Positions 9,900-20,206 are shown, counted from the first letter of the stretch. The stretch: 64,000 nucleotides of DNA from Eremothecium cymbalariae DBVPG#7215 (GCF_000235365.1 NC_016456.1:310001-374000), one strand, 5' to 3'. The notes: generated by a model from the sequence alone, not told the origin. A program made the numbers and translations.

Positions 9900-12494
9900 C
9901 TATTTAAAAGGTGCCTCTAATGGGTGAATGACTTGACTTGGTTTAGTCAAAATCCTTGGCTTGATCATTTTCTGATGCAATGTTCTCGGGGTCCATTCCT
10001 GGCCCAATGGCATTCTCAAAGATCGTTCGTATTGCTCTCTGGATTCAAATGGGAAAGGAACAGCAGAAGACTGATATTTCAAATTTTTCTTGTTTACTTT
10101 CTCATTGATAATAACATTTTTCAAATTCTTGTCCCTTCTCTTATCCTTCCCTACAACACCTTTAATAGTTTTGACAAACTTCCTCTTCTTCGTTTTCGCA
10201 CCCGCGCCAGCCCAATCGCCCCAGCCAGGGAGTGTTATATCTTCTTGTTTATCATCTTCATCAATAGTCACTCTTTTTTTCTCTTGTTCGAACTTTGCTA
10301 CCACATCATCGCCAGCAAAGGCTTCGCTAATAACATCTTGCTGTTTAAAAGTAAATTCTCCCTTTTCATCATCAGAACCACCATAAGGGTCAAGTATTTC
10401 CAGCCTGTTAGAGTGTTCAATATCAAGTAGCAATTCCTCATGATCTTTTCCTTTCTTAGTGGACTTGGACACTTTCTGCTTTTCTTTCTCAATCTTGTGT
10501 GCTGTTTTCGTAAATTGAGAACTACTTTTATCAACCACATTGACCTTCGATGACTTTTGGACATATTCCTCATCATCGCTGCCATCTAGCCATGGATTCG
10601 CTTCAATACTGCCCTCTTTTGAGACTTCTTGGGCTCTATCTTCTGTAGCAGTTGCTTTACTACGATTCAATTTATTAAGAGCTTTGCGTTCATGTGCACT
10701 TGTCAGGCGGTTTTTTAAGGTTCTGGATTCTTCTTCCTTATGCTGAACTGATACTTCTCTATTAAATGAAACATCCTCTAAATGCTTATCCAATGGTGTG
10801 GGTTTATAAACCCTTCTGCCCTGGTTAGTCTGAATATTCAAATTTTCTTGGATATCATCTTTAAATAACTTAATATCCTCTCCTCGTTCAACAGCTCGTA
10901 GCATAGACATGTTCTTTTCATTTTCTTCTCTTTCTCTGGCCTCTGCATTTCTCATAAATGCCATATTCAGAACACCGGTCTTTCCAATGCTTTTACCTTT
11001 TTGGAATTCATCTTTTTTATCGTAAGCTTCTTCATCCCTCTCGATGTCGCTAGCACAGGTGGCGCTATACTCATCCTTATCGTCTTGGCCCGTTATTTTG
11101 GCTCTTAAACGCTCGCCCTGTTGCAACATTTCTTCCAATTCTTCTCTGGTCTCTTTATCTTGTGTCATCCCATGTTTTATCATATCCTTAGCCCACTTCG
11201 ACTGTGTCTTGTGCTTTAAAGTCATTCTTTCTTTTGCTCTAGCAACATCGTGATCATCGGCACTTTCGTCAGATTCCACTAGTTCCTTACTTTTCAACAG
11301 CTCCTTTTTCTTGATACGGCGGTATGCTTTCGATTTGATCTTCTTAATTCTCTTTGCTTTCCTTTCTTCTCTAAACATTAATTCTCTCATTAATCTTAGT
11401 TCTGCTGTTCTTTTTCTCATATCTTCAGGGGACATCTCTGGTACAGCGATCTCTTCAAATGTAGATTCTTTCTTTGTATCTACTAGATTACTTTGTTTTA
11501 GAACTTCATTCACCTTGGTCTCAACTTCTGTCAATTCTTTCTCCGAAGAACGGATGAAAGCAGTGGTATTATCGTGTCTTGTCGCACCATTCAAAGGGAA
11601 AGATAAATGTTCAGCTTTTCGATTAGTTTGAACAACCTCACTCCATCTGCTAACTTCGTCTTTTGAAATTTCATATGCGGCCTTTCGCTCGTGCCTCTTC
11701 TGGATACGCTGCGGTAATGGAACATCTAGTGCCTTAAGATCTCCTTTCAATAGGGTTGCATTTTGAACGGCCTCCTGGTCATCGACAACTGAAAGCATCT
11801 TAGAGATATCTAGCTTTTCAGGGCCTTGGGCCGAAGGTAAGGCAAATTCATTTTCTAGTCCTCCTGCATAAGTGTCCAACTTTCTATACAGCTTCTCAGC
11901 CGGCTTCTTCAAAGATTGGGCAACAGTGGGTAAATCTACATCTTCTTCTAAAATCTCATTGAAAGGGTTATCTTCTTCCTCTTCCTCTTCCTCTTCTTCC
12001 TCACTTTCCTCATCATCATCATCTGAAGACGTTGGTATGTCATCGTTCAATTCCAGGTCACCAATGGCCCTTTCATCAGAGCTGGAAGCTTCAGAGGCCA
12101 TGTTCTTATCCATGTCCCAAACAGCAGATAGAGGCATTAAATCATCCTCATCAATAGAGGTATAACCTCCTTCTTCGTCAAACTCATCTGCTACATATGT
12201 CCCGTCCTTTTTCTTATCTCTAATAGTCTGCGAAAACTTTGAGTTTAAGACATCAATATCCTCATCTGAACCAAAAGCCTCATCTGAATCAATATCTTCA
12301 TCCTCAAAATCGCCTTCTTCGTCATCAGTAATCTGACCTTGCGCATTTATAATTGTTCCATTGCGTTTACGGTCATTACTGTATTCCCCAGAGCTATCAT
12401 TGTCGCCGCCGACTTCTCGAGTAGCTAACTCTAATGCGTTTTGTATTCTTCGCTTAGAAATACTAGTTTTGGTTCTAGTTCTCTTTTTGGCCAT
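9900..12494 (-). CDS. UTP14: Utp14, small-subunit processome protein for 18S rRNA maturation
   Basis: The 864-residue protein starts MAKKRTRTKTSISKRR. It is highly charged, with long acidic runs at about residues 50-180 (including a run of some 12 Glu) and basic helices such as RKAKRIKKIKSKAYRRIKKK. Near the C-terminus it has the conserved GWGDWAG and FPFESREQYERSLRMPLG..W. It matches S. cerevisiae Utp14 (899 residues), a nucleolar component of the SSU processome that activates the helicase Dhr1. It lies convergent to PRE8 and tandem with GIM5, as in S. cerevisiae. A PAC/RRPE pair precedes it. Confidence 0.95.
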   Translation of the reverse strand: MAKKRTRTKTSISKRRIQNALELATREVGGDNDSSGEYSNDRKRNGTIINAQGQITDDEEGDFEDEDIDSDEAFGSDEDIDVLNSKFSQTIRDKKKDGTYVADEFDEEGGYTSIDEDDLMPLSAVWDMDKNMASEASSSDERAIGDLELNDDIPTSSDDDDEESEEEEEEEEEEDNPFNEILEEDVDLPTVAQSLKKPAEKLYRKLDTYAGGLENEFALPSAQGPEKLDISKMLSVVDDQEAVQNATLLKGDLKALDVPLPQRIQKRHERKAAYEISKDEVSRWSEVVQTNRKAEHLSFPLNGATRHDNTTAFIRSSEKELTEVETKVNEVLKQSNLVDTKKESTFEEIAVPEMSPEDMRKRTAELRLMRELMFREERKAKRIKKIKSKAYRRIKKKELLKSKELVESDESADDHDVARAKERMTLKHKTQSKWAKDMIKHGMTQDKETREELEEMLQQGERLRAKITGQDDKDEYSATCASDIERDEEAYDKKDEFQKGKSIGKTGVLNMAFMRNAEAREREENEKNMSMLRAVERGEDIKLFKDDIQENLNIQTNQGRRVYKPTPLDKHLEDVSFNREVSVQHKEEESRTLKNRLTSAHERKALNKLNRSKATATEDRAQEVSKEGSIEANPWLDGSDDEEYVQKSSKVNVVDKSSSQFTKTAHKIEKEKQKVSKSTKKGKDHEELLLDIEHSNRLEILDPYGGSDDEKGEFTFKQQDVISEAFAGDDVVAKFEQEKKRVTIDEDDKQEDITLPGWGDWAGAGAKTKKRKFVKTIKGVVGKDKRRDKNLKNVIINEKVNKKNLKYQSSAVPFPFESREQYERSLRMPLGQEWTPRTLHQKMIKPRILTKPSQVIHPLEAPFK

Positions 12495-12574
12495 TACAGA
12501 ATCTCTTGCTGTTCCTACTATAGAGTTACTCTTAAATACAGCTGTTACTACTGTTTATCAGAAGATCGTTAAAA

Positions 12575-12595
12575 CTCATCGCATAGAAAATTTTC
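12575..12595 (-). promoter_or_regulatory. PAC and RRPE elements in the UTP14 promoter
   Basis: On the minus strand the PAC core GCGATGAG lies at 12575-12582. An RRPE-type palindrome GAAAATTTTC lies at 12586-12595, about 80-100 bp upstream of the ATG. This pair marks ribosome-biogenesis promoters in yeasts (Dot6/Tod6 and Stb3 sites). Confidence 0.75.
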
Positions 12596-12754
12596 AGTCT
12601 GTCTTTCTTTTTCACCAAATAAGACTATTGTAAAGGGACGACGACACATCGATGATCTAACATATATACACACATACATTCACCTGTGGAAGGCAGCATT
12701 CTACATATTATTACTGTATATGTATATAACTTTTTATAAGTGAGTGAATGAACT

Positions 12755-13234
12755 CTATTCTTGCTTCTGTTCTTGTTTCTGTTTAGCCATTTCCTCATGA
12801 CGTCGAATGGCAGCTTTACGAATCTGGTTCTCGATGGCAAGAGACGATTGTGTCTTCTCCTTTATGATATCTTCGATTTGTTTGGATTCCTTGTTCAACT
12901 TGTCAACTTTATTTTGATAAAATTGAATTGCTTCCTTAGCGGTTTTGTCAACGTAATAACCAGTCCCGATGTCCACCATAAAATTATCATTGTCTATGAC
13001 CTTACCTGGAACATATAGTGATCCAGACAGCGGCACCAGCAAGCTGGCAGTCTTATTAGATGGCTGAGACACCACTTGTATGTTTGTTATGCATTCTTTG
13101 AACTTGTTTCTAGCCATGCTCAGAGCCTGTAAAGACTGGGTGAAATGTTGCAGTTCTTGATCAAACTGTTCTTTTACCTGAGCTAACTGTTCTGGATTTA
13201 GAGTAGTAAGATCGATTTTTTGAGAGGCTGACAT
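12755..13234 (-). CDS. GIM5: Prefoldin subunit 5 (Gim5)
   Basis: The start chosen is the ATG at 13232-13234, giving 159 residues ([20 protein letters not shown]). The longer open frame upstream runs into the RAD10 5' region and is not conserved. The protein has two coiled-coil helices flanking the beta hairpin ([27 protein letters not shown]), as in alpha-class prefoldins. Prefoldin delivers unfolded actin and tubulin to the TRiC/CCT chaperonin. I recall a 5' intron in S. cerevisiae GIM5; here the frame is uninterrupted. RAD10 is divergent, with 139 bp between the starts. Confidence 0.95.
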   Translation of the reverse strand: MSASQKIDLTTLNPEQLAQVKEQFDQELQHFTQSLQALSMARNKFKECITNIQVVSQPSNKTASLLVPLSGSLYVPGKVIDNDNFMVDIGTGYYVDKTAKEAIQFYQNKVDKLNKESKQIEDIIKEKTQSSLAIENQIRKAAIRRHEEMAKQKQEQKQE

Positions 13235-13373
13235 GGTTAGACTTAGTTCTGTTGTTTGAATAGATCTTTCTAAAACGATGTACTTTAAGAGCCCAGAATA
13301 AAAATTTCCACTTTCTAAGACTCCCTTTCGGCTACTTGGATGTTGAGCAAAACACGACTTACGAAGATGAAAA

Positions 13374-13973
13374 ATGGGTAATCTTGATGCCACATCATTT
13401 GACAGCATCTTGGCCAATGTGAAGAGACGCAGGGAAGAATACAATGGTGGTGAGAAAACGGACGATACTGCAGTGGTTTCAAAGTCTTCTCATCGCACTG
13501 ATGAGCGATCGTCTGCAGCTAATACAATCGTCAATGCCTTTCATCAACAACACAATCCGGAGCCCATAGTGCAAGAGGGGAGCAGAAAAAGAACATTTAA
13601 TGAGAGGGAAAGGACTATCCTTGTTAGTACTACACAAACAGGGAATCCGTTGCTGAAATTGTTGGTAAATACTAATTGGAGATACGTTAAATCTTCAGCA
13701 ACAGACAAAATACATTATGATTATCAAGTCCATGGTAGAAATGTTGTATTTTTGTCCTTAAAGTATCATAAATTACGCCCTGAATATATTGGAAAGAAGC
13801 TCCAACCGTTTGGTAAGTCCCAAGGCAACATTTTACTTTGTGTTGTTGATGTTGAAGATTCAGAGGATATTCTGAAGGAGCTAAATAAAATGACTATGTT
13901 CAGTGGGTTCACATTACTGCTTGCATTCAGCTTTGAACAAGCTGGTAAATACTTAATATTCATGAACAAATAA
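13374..13973 (+). CDS. RAD10: Rad10 (ERCC1 family), non-catalytic subunit of the Rad1-Rad10 nuclease
   Basis: The 199-residue protein starts [19 protein letters not shown]. After a variable polar N-terminus it carries the central ERCC1/Rad10 domain from about residue 85 ([69 protein letters not shown]). S. cerevisiae Rad10 has 210 residues. With Rad1 it cuts 5' of bulky lesions in nucleotide-excision repair and trims 3' flaps in single-strand annealing. As in S. cerevisiae, it lacks the extra C-terminal helix-hairpin-helix extension of human ERCC1. Confidence 0.95.
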   Translation: MGNLDATSFDSILANVKRRREEYNGGEKTDDTAVVSKSSHRTDERSSAANTIVNAFHQQHNPEPIVQEGSRKRTFNERERTILVSTTQTGNPLLKLLVNTNWRYVKSSATDKIHYDYQVHGRNVVFLSLKYHKLRPEYIGKKLQPFGKSQGNILLCVVDVEDSEDILKELNKMTMFSGFTLLLAFSFEQAGKYLIFMNK

Positions 13974-14049
13974 ACAGTTTTGAACTTGTTTTACGGTCGC
14001 ATCTATAAATGTGTCTATCTATATGTATATACAAAGTTACCTGTTTTGT

Positions 14050-15591
14050 CTATGGCGTTATAACACTAGTACCCTTCTTACTGCTGCTCTCCTTTGTCAT
14101 TTTGGCACTTTTTGCGCCAAACTGGATAGCTCTTTTGGGTTCTTCACCGATATCCATCAATTGAAGCTTATTGGTGGCTAACAGCCTGAGAATATTTTTG
14201 TTTGTCTTGTAATTAATGGGTAAGGATGTTGATAAGTTAATTACTTCTTCGTCCAGGAAGGGATAACGAATTTCAATACCATTGCAAGCCATACACTTGT
14301 CATCTCTATCCAAATTTCTATCATATATATTGTTGATTTGCTTGGTTAATTCTTTTATCAATAACTCCGGACTTTTGTTGTTAAATTTATGGTAGCCACC
14401 ATATAATTCGTCTGCGCCAAGACCGCTGAAAAGAACTAAGCTACGTCTTTGATATGAAATCGTCTTATCACCCTCCTGTAAACTACCATGGCCTTTGGAA
14501 GCAAAGTAAAAGGCTATGGCTATAGATAAGTCCATTTCTGTATCCTTTGGGTACATCAAATCAATTACTACAGGTTTGTGTTTCAAATAATCATCGTAGG
14601 ATACATCTACCTCCACAAGTTTAATCTTAGTCTGCGGGTAAAGTTTGCGCAGTATTTTGACAGATCTCTTGGACAAGATTCTATCTGGTGCCTCGGAGGG
14701 TTTCATACCAGTTCTTGGGTTCTCAAATGCCACATTTAGTAATTCCAACACTGCATCACTATTGACTTTCCACTGCTCACAAATTAAAGCAGCAATTACT
14801 GAACAATCTAAGCCACCCGAAAATAGAACACTAACGTGAGTCTTATTTTCTTCATGAAGTGGTTCAATGGTTGTTAATCGTTTGTTGATAGAATCGTATA
14901 ATTTGTTGTACAAAAGATCAACATTGGATTGAAGAAGTTCAACATCAGTATCGTGTGTCCCGGAGACTTGATAGTATTCTCTAAGACGCATATCATTGTA
15001 CAATGTCCTTCTCACGGTATCATACACGTATATTATCCCTGCATCGCAAGCTTTAAACCCTTCCAATTTACCACTAACACTTGTGATAAACAACTCGCCC
15101 GTTTCATTGTCCTGGTGATAGCTCAAGCTGCGTTTTCCAACGCTATCTCTCCCAAAATATATGCACTTGGTCTTTGTATTGTAAATTGAATACGCAAATT
15201 CACCATATAACCGCCGCAATACCACATCTACTGGCAATTTTTCAAGCAGGCCAGCAATATATTGGGAGTCATTGTGAGATATATCATCATTGTAAAGCTC
15301 ACCGTTGTATTGAAGAATATACCTATCATGCACTTTAATGCTCTGCTTGCAAAGTGGCCTTCTCAATGACAGCACTGAAGAAAACCAAGTGATTCCATGC
15401 GCTTTAGATGTCCTAACTGAAGCAAAATTTGGTCCTCGATCCACAATATATGGAATCATTTTATTAAATTTCGCTGATGAATTATTACATGACAACTTCT
15501 TGTTATATAAAGCTGATTCGTCAAATTCAGCATACTCGTCATCAATGTCACCGTTTAGATGTGGATGATAATGAAGGAGTATACCACACAT
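14050..15591 (-). CDS. YML096W: Asparagine-synthase-domain protein (YML096W / ASNSD1 family)
   Basis: The 513-residue product starts MCGILLHYHPH, with Cys2 in the position of the class II glutamine amidotransferase nucleophile. The N-terminal GATase-like domain covers about residues 1-190. The C-terminal part has the PP-loop SGGLDCSVIAALI near 268, FSGLGADELYGGY near 390 and RYPFLDEEVI near 445, as in asparagine synthetase B. It matches the uncharacterised S. cerevisiae YML096W (about 525 residues) rather than Asn1/Asn2. Both catalytic signatures look intact, but the reaction is not established. It is divergent from VPS9 across 160 bp. Confidence 0.92.
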   Translation of the reverse strand: MCGILLHYHPHLNGDIDDEYAEFDESALYNKKLSCNNSSAKFNKMIPYIVDRGPNFASVRTSKAHGITWFSSVLSLRRPLCKQSIKVHDRYILQYNGELYNDDISHNDSQYIAGLLEKLPVDVVLRRLYGEFAYSIYNTKTKCIYFGRDSVGKRSLSYHQDNETGELFITSVSGKLEGFKACDAGIIYVYDTVRRTLYNDMRLREYYQVSGTHDTDVELLQSNVDLLYNKLYDSINKRLTTIEPLHEENKTHVSVLFSGGLDCSVIAALICEQWKVNSDAVLELLNVAFENPRTGMKPSEAPDRILSKRSVKILRKLYPQTKIKLVEVDVSYDDYLKHKPVVIDLMYPKDTEMDLSIAIAFYFASKGHGSLQEGDKTISYQRRSLVLFSGLGADELYGGYHKFNNKSPELLIKELTKQINNIYDRNLDRDDKCMACNGIEIRYPFLDEEVINLSTSLPINYKTNKNILRLLATNKLQLMDIGEEPKRAIQFGAKSAKMTKESSSKKGTSVITP

Positions 15592-15751
15592 ATCAACTAG
15601 CGTACATTCAGCTCACCCATCTCTAATAAAAGTCTAGTTTTTGCAAAGTTGAGGAAAGAAAATCGTTATTGTAGGAAAAACTTTAAGCTTGGGGCATATC
15701 CGCCTTCGCTATGTAACCAACTACTCCACATTGACCACATCAAAGAGGAAG

Positions 15752-17058
15752 ATGGAAGCTAGAAAAGACAAAGATGAGGAGCAGGGACCAGTATCTGATA
15801 ATAACTTGATAACTTCAACGTCTAAAGAATCAACCCCTGATGTGGAAAACTCCACTACTGAGAATCTATACGATTTTCAACTATTTATATCTCAACTCAA
15901 GGACCGTAGGGCAGACCCTGTTTTAAGATACACCAAATCCTTCTTGCATAACTTTGCCTCCCAAAGACAGCTGTGGACAGCTAGTGAACAACAGAAATTG
16001 ATCACCGATTATAAGATTTTTATTTATGATAAATTTGCCGTCTACGAACCTTTCAAATCCCTAGATCATGCAAAACTTCGTAATGCAAAAGAAGGTATCG
16101 AGAAACTGATAATGGGGAAGCTATACAACAAGTGTTTCCCACCCTGCATAGACTGTCCTTTAGACAAAATTGATGACGAACACCGGTCCGATTTGCTCCA
16201 AGATCAAGCTTTAAAAGAAAAGATTGTAGAATATAGGTTTATTGATCCGGAACACATAGAGATACCGACATTACCATCTCCAAAACTCCACAGCTTTGTA
16301 AAGCTCTCTGCAAATGAATTGGCTAAAGTGAACAATTACAAGGCCCCTCGCGACAAGATAGTCTGCATTTTGAACTGCTGCAAAGTACTCTTCGGACTCT
16401 TAAAACATTCTGGACTTGATAACGGTGGGGCTGACACATTCCTACCTCTATTGATATATACCATCCTGCACAGCAACGTTGAAGCACTGCCCTCAAACGT
16501 GAACTACATTGAAAGATTCAGACTACCTGAATTCCTTCATGGAGAAAGTGCTTACTATTTAAGCAGCCTACAGGGCGCCATTGACTACATCCTGCATATG
16601 AACAGACACTCATTGACCATCCAAGATGAAAACGAATTTGACGCTAGATATGCTGAAAACGAAAGAGCATATAAAAACACACCTGGTGATGCTCATACGC
16701 ACAGCGGACAAAACGAACCGGAGGTTTCGTCCATCGAAAAGAAAACAATGCATCCCGCAGTGACTACATTCTAAAACCGTTGGATGGAGCCGCAAACAGC
16801 ATTTTCAATCTCCTGAGTGATTTCCTACCATCCAAGAACGATGGCGCGACAACGAACCAAAAAGAAACGGATCACATCGATGAGCAAACCGCTACCAAGT
16901 TAGTCCGCAACATGGAACAGAAAGAACATCGCCAAATTGTCCAGAGCTTACAATCTATGTTCCCAGATATGGACCCGGGGCTTGTTGAGGATGTATGTGC
17001 AGCTAGCAAGTACCGCATTGGCACCTGTGTCGACTCCTTGTTACTGTTGGTAGAGTAA
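15752..17058 (+). pseudogene. VPS9: Vps9, Rab5-type GTPase exchange factor; reading frame broken before the C-terminal CUE domain
   Basis: The start is the ATG at 15752 (MEARKDKDEEQG); the longer open frame begins at TTG. Residues to about 330 contain the helical bundle and VPS9 domain (APRDKIVCILNCCKVLFGLL, GGADTFLPLLIYTILHSN, YYLSSLQGAIDYI). The frame then reaches a TAA at 16772-16774. The next frame is open through SRSDYILKPLDGAANSIFN to a typical CUE domain (about 16900-17055; IVQSLQSMFPDMDPGLVEDVC) and stops at 17056-17058. One additional A in the run at 16742-16745 restores about 435 residues, close to the 451 of S. cerevisiae. Vps9 activates Vps21 on the vacuolar sorting route, and the CUE domain binds ubiquitin. 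I infer a sequencing indel. Confidence 0.87.
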
Positions 17059-17193
17059 TGCAATGTTCTAAAATGTTCCTTTCAGCTTTGCTTTTTTCGG
17101 GCCAGGGTGTCCACAAGCCGAGACATATTTTAAGGTCAAAAACCCATCGTTTATGTAGATTAGTAACGTGATTACTGAAGCTATAGCAACAGA

Positions 17194-17217
17194 ATATATA
17201 TATATATATATATATAA
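17194..17217. repeat. TA dinucleotide run upstream of ERO1
   Basis: An uninterrupted TA repeat lies about 75-95 bp before the ERO1 ATG. It is a simple repeat and could serve as the TATA region. A TAACGTG sequence near 17164 contains the ACGTG core used by Hac1-type factors, but one such core is weak evidence. Confidence 0.6.
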
Positions 17218-17288
17218 AGGAGAGGGATGAAACTAGCATATCGGATAATCTGCAGGTAGTGAAGCGGGAAGAGTCAAGGGTTGCTGGT

Positions 17289-18995
17289 ATGAAGCTGTGG
17301 TATACCGTAATTGGAGTTGTAGTACTTGCAGGGGCGGGATTGGCTGAGGAGTCCAGGCATGCTGGTTTGGGAAGTGAAAATGGGATGATGTCGGGCACTG
17401 TCCATGGATCAGCAAATTTCTGCAAGATGGACAAGGACGAGTTGATTGGTTCTACATGCGATACGACGTTGCGGGAAATCAATGAGATCAATTCTAGGAT
17501 CAGGCCAGATTTGGAAAGGCTGATTCGCACAGATTTTTTCAAGTATTTCAAGCTTGATTTGTACAAAGAATGTCCGTTCTGGGATGATAATGGTGGGTAT
17601 TGTGTTAATAGAGCGTGCGCGGTAGATGTAGTTGAAGACTGGGATAGGCTACCTGATATTTGGCAGCCAGAGGCACTTGGCGGTTTAGATGAAAAGACAG
17701 TAAAGCCTGAGGATGTAGAAGATGACGAGTGTGCATTTATGGATGAACTGTGTTCGAGAGAAATATCGTCGAAGTTAATTGGCGACATAGATTATTGTGA
17801 TGTGGACGACTTCACTAAGGAGGGCTCTGTCCTTGTGGACTTGACGGCTAATCCTGAGAGATTCACGGGGTACGGGGGTGAACAATCTTCTCAAATATGG
17901 TCGGCTATATATAAGGAGAATTGCTTCACATTGGGAGAAAGAGGCCTTTGTTTGGCCAAGGACGTATTTTATAGATTAGTCTCTGGTTTACATGCCTCGA
18001 TTGCTGCACATCTGTCGAATGATTATATGAACACTGTGACTGGGAAATGGGGTCCTAATTTGGAGCTATTTATGACGAGAGTCGGTAACTTTCCAGAACG
18101 TGTATCGAACATTTACTTTAACTTTGCTGTGGTTGCCAAGGCATTGTGGAAGATACAGCCATACCTTGAACACATAGATTCCTGTACTGCGTACGATAAC
18201 GGTGTGAAATCCATGATCAATAATGTGGTATCCCAGCTGCACAGCAGCATTTTCAACGAGGACCTACTATTCCAAGATGATTTTAGTTCCATAATGAAGG
18301 ACGATTTTAGAACACGCTTCAAGAATGTAACGAAGATCATGGACTGCGTTCATTGCGACAGATGTAGGATGTGGGGGAAGGTGCAGACCACAGGTTATGC
18401 CACTAGTTTGAAAATACTGTTTGAGATTGATTCAAATGATGAAGAAAGGAAGCAGCATGTCGTAGATAAATTGACGAAATACGAGGTAATTGCGTTGTTT
18501 AATACATTTGATAGAATCTCAAAATCTGTGGCTTTCATTGCTAACTTTGAAAAAATGTACAACGAAAGGTTACACACCGGAAATAACGAGTCAGTCCCTT
18601 TATTCCAAACTGATAATTTCTTTGAACTATTAGATTCACAACGAAACCTATTGGTGCCCCCTGAAATTTCTTTACAGGATACCAACGCACCACCACCGTC
18701 TGCACAGTCATTGTCGGATGATGAGGAACTGAATAAATTCGTAGACATAAAACTCCCACCTAAGTCGGTCAAAAATAGAAACGGGGCACACAAAGCCAAA
18801 GGAAAATGGAGAACTGCATGGGAAGTCGAGATTGGCAACATTAAAGAGGCATTGAGATTTATTTGGAAGAGTTATGTAAACTTTCCAAGGAACATATGCA
18901 AGATAATCCTCGTGAACATGAACAGGTGGTTTAACAAGTTCATCGGTGTTACCAATTACTTGGATGAGACTGAGCACACTTATATATACTTCTAG
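17289..18995 (+). CDS. ERO1: Ero1, ER thiol oxidase
   Basis: The ATG at 17289 gives 568 residues (S. cerevisiae 563); the in-frame GTG 30 bp upstream is not needed. A signal peptide is plain (MKLWYTVIGVVVLAGAGLAEE). The shuttle pair is C105-x4-C110 (YCVNRAC). The active-site C-x2-C-x2-C is C353-VH-C356-DR-C359. FAD-binding segments include SQIWSAIYKENCF and GLHASIAAHLSNDY. The C-terminal tail after about residue 470 is variable and provides membrane association in yeast. Ero1 oxidises Pdi1 and passes electrons to oxygen. It sits between VPS9 and TAF13, unlike in S. cerevisiae, where it adjoins COX14. Confidence 0.97.
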   Translation: MKLWYTVIGVVVLAGAGLAEESRHAGLGSENGMMSGTVHGSANFCKMDKDELIGSTCDTTLREINEINSRIRPDLERLIRTDFFKYFKLDLYKECPFWDDNGGYCVNRACAVDVVEDWDRLPDIWQPEALGGLDEKTVKPEDVEDDECAFMDELCSREISSKLIGDIDYCDVDDFTKEGSVLVDLTANPERFTGYGGEQSSQIWSAIYKENCFTLGERGLCLAKDVFYRLVSGLHASIAAHLSNDYMNTVTGKWGPNLELFMTRVGNFPERVSNIYFNFAVVAKALWKIQPYLEHIDSCTAYDNGVKSMINNVVSQLHSSIFNEDLLFQDDFSSIMKDDFRTRFKNVTKIMDCVHCDRCRMWGKVQTTGYATSLKILFEIDSNDEERKQHVVDKLTKYEVIALFNTFDRISKSVAFIANFEKMYNERLHTGNNESVPLFQTDNFFELLDSQRNLLVPPEISLQDTNAPPPSAQSLSDDEELNKFVDIKLPPKSVKNRNGAHKAKGKWRTAWEVEIGNIKEALRFIWKSYVNFPRNICKIILVNMNRWFNKFIGVTNYLDETEHTYIYF

Positions 18996-19196
18996 AGAGT
19001 GAATAAATAAACGATAACGAACTCAATAACTCTAATAACGTCTTTATTTATTATGAAAAGGGATCGCTTCTCCTGATTAGGTGATGCACTTAATTAATTG
19101 TTATAATATTTCACACAAAAGCCACCTTATGAAGCAACACCAACCCGAGACTAAATAAACACATCTAATGCCTACGCAATAAGCTCTTCCCAATCT

Positions 19197-19676
19197 TCAT
19201 GTTTTGCCTGACGTCTTTCTCTTCTTTGCCTTCTTCCCCTTCTTCGTAACGATGCCCTGCGAAACAGGATTCCGCATGCTGATAATATCACTAAGATCCT
19301 CCCCGTCTTCCTCCGGAATATCATCTAGATCCTCTTCCTTGTTATTCACACGCTTCAAAGACTTCCCCTCTGAATTATCAAACTGCTTTCTAGCGTCCAC
19401 AATCACCTTATTGATCGCTATCAGCTCCTCTGCCCGCCCCAACTTCACTGCATCATTTCGTAACACAAACCTAAAATCTTCAACCTTAATCTTCGTCCTA
19501 TGCACCGTTTGAGCGCATTTGTAAGCACTCGTGCAGATGTCCGTCAGATAACCCACCACTAGCTCATCCACACACTGCACAGTCTCCGGAAGAGGCTGCG
19601 GGCTATCTCCATATGCATATAACAGCGAAGCAATATCTTTGCTAAACAAATTGGTCTTCTTTAATTTCCTCGACAT
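19197..19676 (-). CDS. TAF13: TFIID subunit Taf13
   Basis: The 159-residue protein starts MSRKLKKTNLFSKDIASLLYAYGD. A histone-fold domain covers residues 10-95 (ETVQCVDELVVGYLTDICTSAYKCA, KIKVEDFRFVLRND). An acidic segment (EEDLDDIPEEDGED) and a Lys-rich tail (KKGKKAKKRK) follow. S. cerevisiae Taf13 has 167 residues and pairs with Taf11 inside TFIID. It is divergent from ARG81, the same arrangement as YML098W-YML099C. Confidence 0.96.
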   Translation of the reverse strand: MSRKLKKTNLFSKDIASLLYAYGDSPQPLPETVQCVDELVVGYLTDICTSAYKCAQTVHRTKIKVEDFRFVLRNDAVKLGRAEELIAINKVIVDARKQFDNSEGKSLKRVNNKEEDLDDIPEEDGEDLSDIISMRNPVSQGIVTKKGKKAKKRKTSGKT

Positions 19677-20206
19677 ATCTTTAATCCCCTCTCTCTCACT
19701 TACAGGCTCCCGTTAAAACTATATATATAGCACACACCCTTACAGAAACTGGCTATTACACCTTGTTGTGTGCGCATTACGACAGAATGGAGTATCACAT
19801 CAATCCATTTTACTGCATTCAACACTTTTCATATACCCAGCTTACATCAGCTACACATTCATAAAATTCGCCCAGGCAACCTCCTCCTACGCCTAAACAA
19901 GACCGAAAACCCTGTTATTCCAAGCAGCTATATAAACACGTTTCGAATCGCGCTAGCCAGCCGCTACACATCTTGCTCGACCTTATTAAATCGACGTTGA
20001 GCTACTCGTTTGTACGCATTTGGCTCTAAAAGCAGCTTCCCGGCATCGGCATCGACCGCTCGCGGTTTCCCTCGAGAGGTGAAAAGCGTGAAAATTTTGG
20101 CAGAGCAAGATGAAGCTATCTCTACAGCTGGTTGATAGGATAGTATAATTATAGGGTGGGGAAACAGCAAAAATCACAACTGAGACCAGTAGGAGGGACC
20201 GAGGCC
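19677..20206. promoter_or_regulatory. Divergent promoter region of TAF13 and ARG81
   Basis: This 530-bp region contains TATA-like sequence near 19720-19728 and several small ORFs that look spurious, the longest about 76 codons on the plus strand and unlike any known protein. I recognise no specific regulatory site. Confidence 0.5.

Noticed and set aside
10090..10430. Plus-strand ORFs across UTP14 (Ser/Phe/Leu-rich)
   Set aside because: They are mirrors of the Lys/Glu-rich UTP14 coding strand, a well-known artefact.
13235..13444. N-terminal extension of GIM5 to 13444
   Set aside because: It overlaps the RAD10 5' coding region on the other strand and is not conserved. The ATG at 13232-13234 matches the family start.
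16736..16786. Programmed -1 ribosomal frameshift in VPS9
   Set aside because: The A-rich site is not a clean X-XXY-YYZ heptamer in the zero frame, no stable downstream hairpin is apparent, and two other genes show the same single-A deficit. A base-calling error is simpler.
19770..20000. 76-codon plus-strand ORF in the TAF13-ARG81 promoter
   Set aside because: It has no homology I can recognise, odd composition, and lies in a divergent promoter region.
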